This document shows positions 50,664-61,555 of a DNA stretch of 64,000 bases, piece by piece. Below the pieces are notes generated by a model. It saw only the letters and a list, made by a program, of their open reading frames with translations. It made no database searches and was not told where the DNA came from. Where the stretch lies: assembly GCA_964035545.1 (NCBI GenBank), contig OZ037772.1, positions 12,837,818 to 12,901,817 on the forward strand, given 5' to 3'. The DNA is from Bugula neritina (taxonomy: Eukaryota > Bryozoa > Gymnolaemata > Cheilostomatida > Bugulidae). The position numbers were made by a program, and so were the translations under genes. Position 1 is the first letter of the stretch, and each line of letters starts with the position of its first letter.

Positions 50664-51588
50664 TGACTAAATGTGTCATGAAATAATTGCCGATTATTGT
50701 ATTTTAATAAAATATAAGTACAGTTCCTTTAAAATATTTATTTATTGTATTATAATAAAATAGAACATAAGCACAATGTCTTTACGATCTGATAGTTTAC
50801 AACTTCTAAAGAAAACTTCTGTACAAGGATTGGCAACTGAGATTCAATGCTCCAACGAGAGACGTTAAAAATATAATAAAGTAATTATATAATAATATAA
50901 TAAAAATAAAATAAGATTTTAATAAATATTCTGTCCTACTAAAAGCTTCTTCAATCAACTAATAGAAATGAAAATCAAACGGTTGAGTAGTTGAAACTGG
51001 TTGGCTTTGGCAAATTGTGAACTGAAAACTATCACATCACGAAAGATTCTAGGTGAAAGCATCACATATGAGATATAAAATTATTAGCACAAAATATATC
51101 AGGTATTTCTTAGCTCAATTATGATTGGATAAGGTAAACTTAGCTTGAAGCTGATTGGCTAAAATATTATATATAGATGCGGAGATTCTCAAAAATAAAA
51201 GATAAAACAATCTTATATAAGAAAATAGATTACTTGGTATCGAAAACACCTTCGTCAGAAAATAAAACGGAATTAAAATGTTAGTTTGATGAAATCTAAT
51301 TTAGCAGAGAAAAAAGAAACACAAATAATTCTGACTTATGAAAAACATTTACTAAGTTTTGCTTTGGGAGAATTAAAGTAAAACATAACATGTGTGACTT
51401 AGCTACAGCAAGTAATGTGTCACCTATTCACAGGTTGCTGAGTTGTCCCTTCTTGAGTTGGAATCCATCTACACCCAAGGTAAGCATGCAGCAGCTTGTT
51501 TTGACATCATCAAACTCTCAATGACCTCTTGCAAGGTTAAATAGTAGATAGAGGTCACATAGAGGTGAGGGATGAAGAAAGGTGAATG
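50664..51588. other. AT-rich spacer between convergent genes
   Basis: Innexin B (+) and the 64-residue protein gene (-) point towards each other across this stretch. No coding or repeat feature is seen beyond simple AT-rich runs. Confidence 0.45.
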
Positions 51589-51783
51589 TCATACAGTTTC
51601 ACAGTCATCCTCCACCGGGATCTTCTCTTTAGTCAACTCTGTGGACTCGCTTTGTTTACCGAGGGGGTCGCCATGGAGATATTCACTGCAGAATTTGCAC
51701 AGCACGTATAAACAGGAAACTGCAAAAGTTCCTCCGAGAATGATTCCCAGTCCGATGAATATGAAGAGGTTGATGTCGGCCAT
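51589..51783 (-). CDS. Small single-span membrane protein, 64 aa
   Basis: An uninterrupted 64-codon frame with a strong start context (tcaacATGg). Residues about 7-29 form one hydrophobic span (FIFIGLGIILGGTFAVSCLY), followed by a Cys-containing juxtamembrane part (VLCKFCSEY) and an acidic, polar tail of about 30 residues. This is the layout of small type III membrane proteins (short N-terminus outside, tail in the cytosol), but the orientation is inferred. I recognise no family. It may be the last exon of a longer transcript: an acceptor-like gacggcag lies just upstream. The good context and clean domain layout favour a real gene over chance. Confidence 0.5.
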   Translation of the reverse strand: MADINLFIFIGLGIILGGTFAVSCLYVLCKFCSEYLHGDPLGKQSESTELTKEKIPVEDDCETV

Positions 51784-51891
51784 GTTGAACAGGTGGTGCT
51801 GCCGTCGACTGGAATGTTTTCATTGAGGAGAAAATTAGATGCAGAAGCCTTCCTGTGCAGAATCAACTCTGCTGAAACTGGGTGTGTGAGA

Positions 51892-52008
51892 CGGAGATCT
51901 GGTAGCTGAGGAGAGAATCTGGTAGCTGAGGAGAGAATCTGGTAGCTGGAGAGAGAATCTGGTAGCTGAGGAGAGAATCTGGTAACTGAGGAGAGAATCT
52001 GGTACAGA
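51892..52008. repeat. 20-bp repeat gagagaatctggtagctgag
   Basis: Six copies of gagagaatctggtagctgag with one-base variants, upstream of the small membrane-protein frame on the minus strand (intron or 5' UTR). Confidence 0.9.
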
Positions 52009-53447
52009 GTCTGTAGCACAGCTCAATTACTGTCTGCCTTCATAACATCTAATTTCTTTTTTAGTCTGAAATACAAAAAGTATCCTCATAGTGACTGTAA
52101 GTTTGAACTAAGGTTAGAGAACAATCTGGAAAGAACAAAATTAATACTAAAATACTGAAATTAAAGAATAGAAACATCTTCAAAACTAAAATAGAAAGCA
52201 AACGACACACAGACAAGACCCTTGCAGGCTGGCAGCACGCACATGCTAGTTGTTGACCTTTAAGGCAGCATTACTTGTAAGAGTCAGCATATATAGCCAG
52301 TCACCTTAGCAGGCTAAACTGCTGCTGCGTAATGACTCAACTGAGTGTTTATTTTACTACATAATGCCATTGACAGCACAGTCTGATGCCGACAGCACTT
52401 TCTACCCTTCATAATGACATGTTTTTCTTATTGAATGGTCTAACAATTGGCACAAAACATGATAAGATCGAAATTTGACTATTGCCATGCTGATGCAGCA
52501 TTGTGAATAGCAAGGCTTGTTATATCATAACGCTATACACATGAGTGTTTAGTGTGTGCTTATTGAATTTAGTTGTTTAGCAGTTCCTTTGAGTATTTCA
52601 TAATCAGTTTACTCTAGCGTGAGTATTCCGCTATTCATAAAAAGATTATGAATAGCGGCAGTGGAAAAAAGTTTATTCAATGTAATGAAATGCAAATATA
52701 GTTACGTATGCGATGAATAGAGGTTACAGGGAGCTGGATATTAGTTCATTGTTTATATGAGCTTGTAATTTACTAGCTCTGATGGTATTCACCTATACAG
52801 TTACCCTGATCAATCATTCACCTTCAATTCAAGTTACGTCTTACAGCACATCTACTAGCAAACTCCATGCTATTAAATAAATTAGCAGAGTTTTCATTAT
52901 TATACCTGAAATTTTTCTAGAGTTAGAGCACTTTTTAAAATAACAGTTAGTGCAAAATAAAAAATAAAAAATATATAGCAGTTTTCGAACCAGATTATCA
53001 TTTGTGGTGCTTTACTAGTGAAAACTTTGTCTGGGTGTTTATTTATGACAAGAGAAGACAATAACTCTCAGTAGTTTGCAACACCTGGTGAAGCTAAGCT
53101 GCCAGTTTTTTATTACATAATCACAACGTTTACTTTGGGAGCATTACTATATGCTGACATTGCAGAGGTCATTAGTTGTTATGATGCTGTCACCATAGCA
53201 ACTGGTAAATACTACCACTCTTACATAATGGTTAATGTGATGGTACAATATTGATTCTGTGAGACACGAGAGCTCATGTAAACATTACAGCTCAGAGCAC
53301 TTGTTGCCTGGTGTCTAATAATTATATGATATACATCTATCTGCGTGTGATTAGAGCATGTTATGCAAAGTAGAAGGCTTTTCATGTTTCCTCACTTCAG
53401 TACTATATTGATTATCTTCTCCATCACCAGTTACCTATAGACAGCAT

Positions 53448-53470
53448 TAGCAGCAGCAGCAACAACAACC

Positions 53471-53529
<59 letters not shown>
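53448..53529. repeat. (AGC)n trinucleotide repeat
   Basis: A mixed agcagc/aacaac start (53448-53475) is followed by an almost pure (AGC) run to 53529, roughly 17-18 uninterrupted units. It is not in any supported coding exon. Confidence 0.95.
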
Positions 53530-53531
<2 letters not shown>

Positions 53532-55107
53532 AGGTGTCACCATGTACTTCAACATGGCAATTGTAACTGAGAGCTGCTAACAGCCATCTAGGTAGTGTGA
53601 CCATTACAGTCTATGGCAGGTGTAAGCAGGTGTCACCACTGAGTAGTATCATGTGTCATACTAATTGTTGCTACTTAGATGGCTGTTTATGTGTCATTCC
53701 ACATGTGAATACTGTAGGCAAGCGCTACACTATGACACTTTTGAGAGTTGTTATGACTGGCACCTCTAGATGTCATCACACCTTTGAAAGCTACACCCAT
53801 GACTTGTGACACTTCTAAGCAGTGCTTGCACTTGTTACTGGCCACTTAACACTAACATATACGGATATTAAGCGGATTACCTTTATCTGTGCTACAAGTC
53901 TAACCAGAGCTTTTAGTTGTAGTCATAACTCTATCATGTTCCATTTTAAAGTGCACAAGCCATGATCAAGTAATTTCAGTTACTTTCTAGTGTCAGTAAT
54001 AAAATAATGTATAATTGTTTACTGTTGTCAGCTAGTAATAAAAATAATAATAATGCTCATATTTTGTGAAAAGTTGAAATTAATTTAAATTTTTTGAATA
54101 TAAGAAGTTGTAATGCTTCCAGTATAGGACTGAGGAGCTTTATGAAATCATATACATTAGCAAAATTTTAGCAAAAGTATAGCGAGTGGATTACATCCTT
54201 TTAGAGAAAAGCAAGTCATTCCTCCTAACTTTATCAGTGTTTTTACTAAACTGGAAAGTTAGACGCGCAGGCTATACACTTCTCTAGGAGGCAGAAAGCT
54301 AGTAGAATTAACATAGTACTCTGAGAGTTAATTAGAGGTGCCAATTCTATACAAGAAATACTCTGTTAAGGTAAAGGCTAGAAAAACATCAAAAGAAAAC
54401 ATTTATCATTTCTTTAAAATGAAAAATAAACTGATAACTTTGTAATAAAATAAAATTCTTAAAGTAACTCAAAAGCCCAGTATATTGCACTTAGGTGTGC
54501 TAGTGGAAAACTATATTTGTATTAACTCTTATAGACAATAATATTTTACCTCATTTTACCTCAGGTTTTAATCACAAAATTTCCTTTTTTAAAATTAAAA
54601 GATTTTTCCATATTTCATTCTAAAGCTAACACATTAATATTCCAGTGAGTAAACGTATTATGTAATAATAGATATAATATAATAAAATACATAATATGTA
54701 ATATACACATCAGCTACTACAACATATAAAGTTATATACTATTATACAGAGTCTAGTGACTAATATAACTCTAAGTTAGAATAGAAGATATTCTGCTGCA
54801 CTCTCTTACCATCTCAGGCAGCACACAACCACTGAAGTGAGAGCCTCCTTGTGGCAGCATCTACTCGCTGCCTCTCAACTGATTACGGCAGCAAATTAAA
54901 CATTACACATAAAAACCCAATAGACTAATGACCTCGCAAACTAATTAGTACGTCAGCACGGGTGCCCAATAGCCCTCCCTTACAAAGCATGTCATTGTTA
55001 CTCAGTCTAAGATTAATATTCAGTTCTTCAATGCATGTATTGATTTTAATAAACAATATTCAATATAAGCTGGCAGTGTTATACAGTGCAGCAGCCATTA
55101 CATGTAA

Positions 55108-55395
55108 ACTACAGTATATATACCATACAGTATACTACATACTACAGTATTATATACCATACAGTATATTACATACTACAGTATATATACTATACAGTAT
55201 ACTACATACTACAGTATTATATACCATACAGTATATTACATACTACAGTATATATACTATACAGTATATTACATACTACAGTGTATATACCATACAGTAT
55301 ATTACATACTACAGTATATATGCCATACAGTATATTACATACTACAGTATATTACATACTATACAGTATATATACTATACAGCATACAGCATTAC
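55108..55395. repeat. TA-rich minisatellite tatactatacagtatattaca
   Basis: About nine imperfect copies built from cagtatattacatactacag and tatataccatacagtat. Units are partly self-complementary (gtata/tatac). Confidence 0.88.
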
Positions 55396-56351
55396 ATACT
55401 ATGGTGTTGTATACTACAATAAAATGATAAATACCATCAAGGTACACATCTGTGATCACTGTTTAAATAATTTAAAACTTAGCGTAGTTCTCAAAGCATA
55501 TGCTAGTGCGTGGGAAAAACTGAGTTTCTGCCTCCACTGCTTAAATTCCCTCTAGACTCAGGTTTTTGCTTTAGTGGGAGATTATCTCCCTTGGCATATG
55601 ATATTGAACTGTTGGCTAAAACATGCACTATTCTGAAACTCATCACATTTAATGGTGTGAATACAAAAATACTTTGGATTGGTTCAAAGCTAAGAGGAGC
55701 TGTTTGAAATAGCAGTGCTTGTTTTAATTGTTAGAACTTGATATATAACTATTCATAACTATTCATAATATAACATATACTATATATCAGATTATATATT
55801 TTATTTATAAAATATATTATAATGTATTATATGATATATTGTGAGCGTATAGTATTATAGATAACAATGAATTACGTTGACATATTGAACTCAAATAATC
55901 AGAAATATAAGCAAGACTATAACTAATAAAATGTAGCTAAATAGACATGGAACACATAACTTGGCACTAATCCAATTCCTAGTGTAACTCTCACCTATAG
56001 TTTGGGTCAACAGCCTCACCACCCCTACTAAGTGCAACACTAGTTCATTGTTTAGCCTAATTAACTTGGGAGGTGAACGGCTGACCCTGATGCCGTTAAA
56101 CTGGCAGCAGCTGCAATTGTTTATTAATATTTAGAATTAATATAACTTAGCTAGAGCTTGCCCTCTCTCCTCACCCTCCTTCCCCTCTCCCCTTCTCTTG
56201 TACACAACACAGTTCTAATGGCTCATTCCTCCAATACTTTATACCCAAAACAAACTTCCTTTACTCTACTCATTACAGGTTAGCCAATTCCTTTAGTCAA
56301 ATAGAGATCATGCTTTCAAGACTTGCCAAGAACCGTGGCTATAGAAAGGAT

Positions 56352-56515
56352 AAGAGAGATGCTAGAGAGATGCTAGAGAGATGCTAGAGAGATGCTAAAG
56401 AGATGCTAGAGAGATGCTAGAGAGATGCTAAAGAGATGCTAGAGAGATGCTAGAGAGATGCTAAAGAGATGCTAGAGAAATGCTAGAGAAATGCTAGAGA
56501 AATGCTATAGCTAAG
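56352..56515. repeat. 11-bp repeat gagatgctaga
   Basis: About fifteen copies of agagatgctag with variants agagatgctaa and agaaatgctag. Confidence 0.92.
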
Positions 56516-56789
56516 CTAGCTGCTAGAGATAGCTGTATGAAAGGGTAGATCAGAGGGTAGAGAGAGAAGCTAATTATTGGGCTCCTAATTAGTAGAGAGT
56601 AAAGAACTTGTAAACAGTATACTGATCCATCAGGTTACATAATAACTATTATACTGTGTAATGAGAACCATGATTAAGGTGCTAAGGGTGCTGACCTCAG
56701 TGGCAGCAGCAAATAAAGCAGCAGGCAGCAGCAGCAATATTGTAATAATAAAAACTCGGTTCACTGCTTATCAAGGGCAGAAAACTTAC

Positions 56790-56890
56790 CTAAACCAGTA
56801 GTATATATTAGACAGTAGGTAAAGGAAACAGTAATATATTAGACAGTAGGTAAAGGAAACAGCAGTATATATTAGACAGTAGGTAAAGGT
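56790..56890. repeat. About 31-bp repeat attagacagtaggtaaagga
   Basis: Three copies of attagacagtaggtaaagga plus aacagtatat spacers. Confidence 0.85.
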
Positions 56891-58087
56891 TTTCCTATAT
56901 GTTAAAGGGCATTATGAGCAGTCTATAACTCTGCCACTATATATTGCCCAATACATCACACACTATAATTACTTCTCTATATTTCTAATTATAGTAACAC
57001 ATTATTAATACTTATATATTTTAATAACTCTACAACTCATCAACAGCTGTTTGTTTGTGATGTCATAGACTTTGTTTGTGATGTCATAGAGCTGCCAGCA
57101 TCACCCTGCTGCCTCTGATGACGTCATGACACTTAAGACTGTTCCCTTGTGCACATATTGCAGGGTAAAGCATTCAACTTAGTCACCCCAGCCGTGTATT
57201 CAAGTCACATAAACTACGGGAGCTTAAACCCTCACCCCACCCCAACTGCTAAATAGACTGAGGCTAGAGCTAAGGAATCCTGCATACATTACATAATCTT
57301 GTTAATTACTAGCGGGTTACGTGCAAACACACCTAGTGCAGGGAGCAGATAACTTCTATACACATATATACTGTATAATCCACATAATAATCTGAAACTT
57401 TATGGCGCTTTAGAAGCTCTACAAAAAGCCGCTCAGTGTTTACATCATAGGATGGAAATAGTTGTAGATCTGGTAGTTGTCTACCCAGCTGGAATACCTA
57501 TGAAGCTCATTGCCTTTTATTATATTAGCTATATTATAAATGAACATGTGCTTCGTGCTTGTTTATTCTCTTATAACAAAAATTATTGACTACCTAAGGC
57601 TGCCACTACCAGCGGACAGCGTGGCATCAACTGCTATTATTAGCTGACAGCATAAGATTTGCAGTGTATACTCACAGCTGACTACAACATTGTGATATCC
57701 AGGATCTCTCTTACGTAATTACTAACCCAATTAGTATCAGGTAATTAGAATCTCCCAATATAAACATATCAAAGCTGCTGTTATTAGACTACTCAGTACT
57801 AAAATACTTCCCTTTCTACCAGCTGAATGCAGCTGAGAAGGTATTTTAGACACAGGAATCTTGTGAGAGCCTCCAGTGGTAGGGCACGCTGTTGACCGTG
57901 TCTCAAACCAATCTGGAAAAATTTACTGAGTAACTATAAATGGATGTTACATGCAACTAACATAGTGGGCTTTAAACAGTTTCTTAAAATATCCAAAAGT
58001 GATCTGCTAAAACCTAATTTAGTTATAAATATTCTAATTCAACTGCTGCACCACGCCTATACACAAGAATCACAAATAGAATGTATC

Positions 58088-58790
58088 ACTCTATACTCTA
58101 TACTCTATACTCTATACTCTATACTCTATACTCTATACTCTATACTCTATACTCTATACTCTATACTCTATACTCTATACTCTATACTCTATACTCTATA
58201 CTCTATACTCTATACTCTATACTCTATACTCTATACTCTATACTCTATACTCTATACTCTATACTCTATACTCTATACTCTATACTCTATACTCTATACT
58301 CTATACTCTATACTCTATACTCTATACTCTATACTCTATACTCTATACTCTATACTCTATACTCTATACTCTATACTCTATACTCTATACTCTATACTCT
58401 ATACTCTATACTCTATACTCTATACTCTATACTCTATACTCTATACTCTATACTCTATACTCTATACTCTATACTCTATACTCTATACTCTATACTCTAT
58501 ACTCTATACTCTATACTCTATACTCTATACTCTATACTCTATACTCTATACTCTATACTCTATACTCTATACTCTATACTCTATACTCTATACTCTATAC
58601 TCTATACTCTATACTCTATACTCTATACTCTATACTCTATACTCTATACTCTATACTCTATACTCTATACTCTATACTCTATACTCTATACTCTATACTC
58701 TATACTCTATACTCTATACTCTATACTCTATACTCTATAGTCTATACTCTATACTCTATACTCTATACTCTATACTCTATAGTCTATAGT
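58088..58790. repeat. (ACTCTAT)n heptanucleotide array, about 100 copies
   Basis: An almost perfect 7-bp repeat over 700 bp; only the last units vary (agtctat). Long Leu-Tyr-Ser-Ile translations across it are artefacts. The uniformity implies recent expansion or an assembly estimate of copy number. Confidence 0.97.
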
Positions 58791-61555
58791 ATGTAAAATT
58801 CATATGGAAATGTCCACTAATGCTAATAGCCAACGTTTATCAGATAATGCAACAAATTATGATAATTTTTAAAACATATTTTGATCTTAGACACTGCAAT
58901 GTTGATAATTGTAGTCTCTAAGGGCTGGTATCAGCTGAGGAAGTGGGACGCAGTGATGGTGAGGTGTCAACATGTCACACAAGTTTTGACTCTTTTACGT
59001 GACAAACAGACAGACAGAGACAAGCCAAACACACCGAAGGAGTGTCTAGCAATACAGATACTATACTTCAGCACTCACCACCAGAGTAAATCTTGAGTCT
59101 AGAGTTATAGTATAATCCGGGATTATCAGGGCACACGGCAGGCAGCGGCAGCGGCAGCAGGAAAAGAAAGCCACAAACAGTGCTGCTGACTAACTCAAAA
59201 ACTGAGCTGTTAGCTGCGTATATATACTACACACTGCGGGTGGGAGCCGCAACCCTCCAACTAGTGCTCTAGAACTGAGGCTGTCTTGACATTATAGATG
59301 AATCCTGTTTATAATAATTTAGCTTTAGGTTACACCTACATTGGGGGTGGGCTAGCAAGACACCCTTGAACTAAAGGGCACTGGCTCAGTTAATTACTAC
59401 ATGCCTATTACCTAATGAATGATAATCAATACCAAAATACTGACTGCAGATGAAAAACAGGCAGCTTTACTTTCCCTGGAGAGAGAAGCTGTCAGAATAA
59501 CTTCCAGTGCTGTCGGCATGCAGTGTGTACACTTAGCATGTGTGTATATGTTCAGTAGGTTTAGCAAGTTGAAAGCAATTAAAATGTATGCAGCTTAAAA
59601 AAGGCAAAGCCTATCCACAGGCATAATTCTAGTAATATGAAATTATTATTTTAGTTTATTTTTAGTAATAATATGTTTAAATCTTTTTGTAGTGTTAGAT
59701 AGATTATGTTGCTTTTACACATTTTATGTTATGATAAACTATATTACCAAAAAATTTATTATCAGTGTGTGTGTTACATTATAATCATATAGCATGAATG
59801 CATGTGTTATACTATATTGTGTTACACTGCATATTACATTAAAAAAGCTGCATAATACATAGTCTTATACTGTTTTCATCATACTATGATATCCATACTG
59901 TTGTCTTTCATGCAGTAAATATTATGGTTGTATGTTTATTAAAAACATACTCAGCTGATAGGCAGATATACATAATATTGTTATAATACCATGATATAGT
60001 ATATCTTTGTATATCATTTCACAAGAAGTAAAACCAGATGCTATGATTGCATATCCAACAAGCAACATTTGTGCTAATTATATTCTTCAAATGGTAAAGC
60101 TCTGTCTAATCATGAATCTATCAACTGTATATTATTTTCAACTTGAAAGTTATGAAAGATGTGAATCAATATTTCTCACCGCATAAGCTGCATATTGGTG
60201 GATATCCTAACACGTGAGAATGGTAATCATAACACTAGCTACTCAGTTAGACTTTAGTACTAACACCTGGTACTCAGTATATTACACAGTGACTTGGAAG
60301 TACTAGCTGCGCCACTAAAGATGTACTACTCCCACTACAACCTCTGCTCAGATCATGTATTACTTACGTAGAATTGCTGCTCAATAAAAGAGTGACTTCT
60401 TCACTAATTTCCAGAGAACGTATCACAAACAGAGACAATTTGAATATTTTACTGGTAGTGGTGTGTTGTGTACAAGCATTGAGTAATACGTAACTTCACT
60501 ATTAAGCTGCTTATCAAATTATTTACTTTTCAAAAAGCTGGAAAACTGAATTATAATGAGAATAGTCCAACTTGCAATATTATGATGTGCTTTGACCCAA
60601 TAACAGAGCAGAAACAAGGGACTGTATAGAAAGTCAATCTCATACTTCAACTTTTTGAGCAGATGGAAGGAAATAGAGAAATATGACAGAACTTTATTTA
60701 TATTATGTCCAGAGAAATTGTAAAGAGAATATTTAAAATATTGTTTCCTTTGAATAAAATCAATAGTTCTGAACAGTGAGCGGACAACTCCGGGAAGATA
60801 TTGTAAGTAGAAGTCGTCTGCACAAGGATTGTATTCGGCCAATCAGCTCGCTTGCCTACTTGTGATGTCACTACGCTATGAGCAAGTCCGTCTTGTCATA
60901 TGACACACGGAAATATCTACAAGTCGCGAAATTGAACATCCTGTTTGCTGGTGAACTTCCTGTCCGAACAGATCCTGTGAGGCCGACCTTGAAGAGGTCA
61001 AACTCGACTGTTTGGTTGTGGGCAGCGAATGGCGCACACGCCCGTGCAGCTATTCATGTGGTGTGACATTGCCGGAACTCAACCTATCTGCGATAGGTGT
61101 GGTCATAGCCCCAACGTTTCTTGTGGTTCACAGTCTAAACCAAGGTCATACTGGAGTCACCGGGCATAGCCTGGGAATCATAAGATAGCACACAGTGTTT
61201 AGGATCCTAGCTTCGGTTGTGTACACACTCCCCTCCCCCAAAACTATGACATGACAAGTTAAGAATTGCACTAAACTAAGTCCCTTGAATTGAGTAGCAC
61301 CAATGATCAGTAACTCAGAGCGAGTTATTTAAAAAAATAGAAAATAGAATCACTACTATTGATACAGTTAACTGATGTTATAACACAGATGACAAAACAG
61401 AAATATAATAATTATCTAGCACCATCATTACGAGCACCAAAATCAATTTGCAATATCACTTTGTAAAAAAGGCAGAAAAAGTGAATATGAATAGAATGAC
61501 TTTACATAAGTTTAAGTTAGTTTTAAATGCGTATTTATATGTGTACAGTGTGTGG
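58791..61555. other. Non-coding DNA downstream of the collagen gene
   Basis: No supported exon. A less AT-rich stretch at 60840-61070 contains a CCAAT box (ggccaatcagctcgc) and several CpGs. From it a 107-codon frame runs leftwards (60842-60519, MAEYNPCADDFYLQYLPG...) and a 62-codon frame runs rightwards (60878-61066). Neither has a recognised motif, so I do not call them as genes. The collagen 3' UTR occupies an unknown part of the right end. Confidence 0.4.

Larger units (their letters stand above)
52009..58087. other. Repeat-rich non-coding DNA
   Basis: No exon is supported on either strand. Apart from the arrays listed separately it holds a perfect 13-bp-stem hairpin at 52628-52658 (ccgctattcataa, 5-nt loop) and TA-rich stretches near 54650-54750 and 55740-55860. 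Open frames at 54962-55555 run through the 55-kb repeat and are spurious. Confidence 0.45.

Noticed and set aside
54962-55555. 197-residue Tyr/Ile/Thr-rich open frame
   Set aside because: Most of it is the TA-rich minisatellite at 55108-55395 without stops.
57944-58789. 281-residue open frame of repeated Leu-Tyr-Ser-Ile-Leu-Tyr-Thr
   Set aside because: It is the translation of the (ACTCTAT) array; a 7-bp unit without stops stays open in all frames. No start context, flanking exon or family match.
58088-58790. Interstitial telomere repeat
   Set aside because: The unit ACTCTAT is neither TTAGGG nor another common animal telomere motif, and no subtelomeric features accompany it.
60519-60842. 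107-codon minus-strand frame near a CpG-containing, CCAAT-box region
   Set aside because: No recognisable motif, the C-terminal half is AT-driven hydrophobic sequence, and no splice partner is seen. Kept only as a note.
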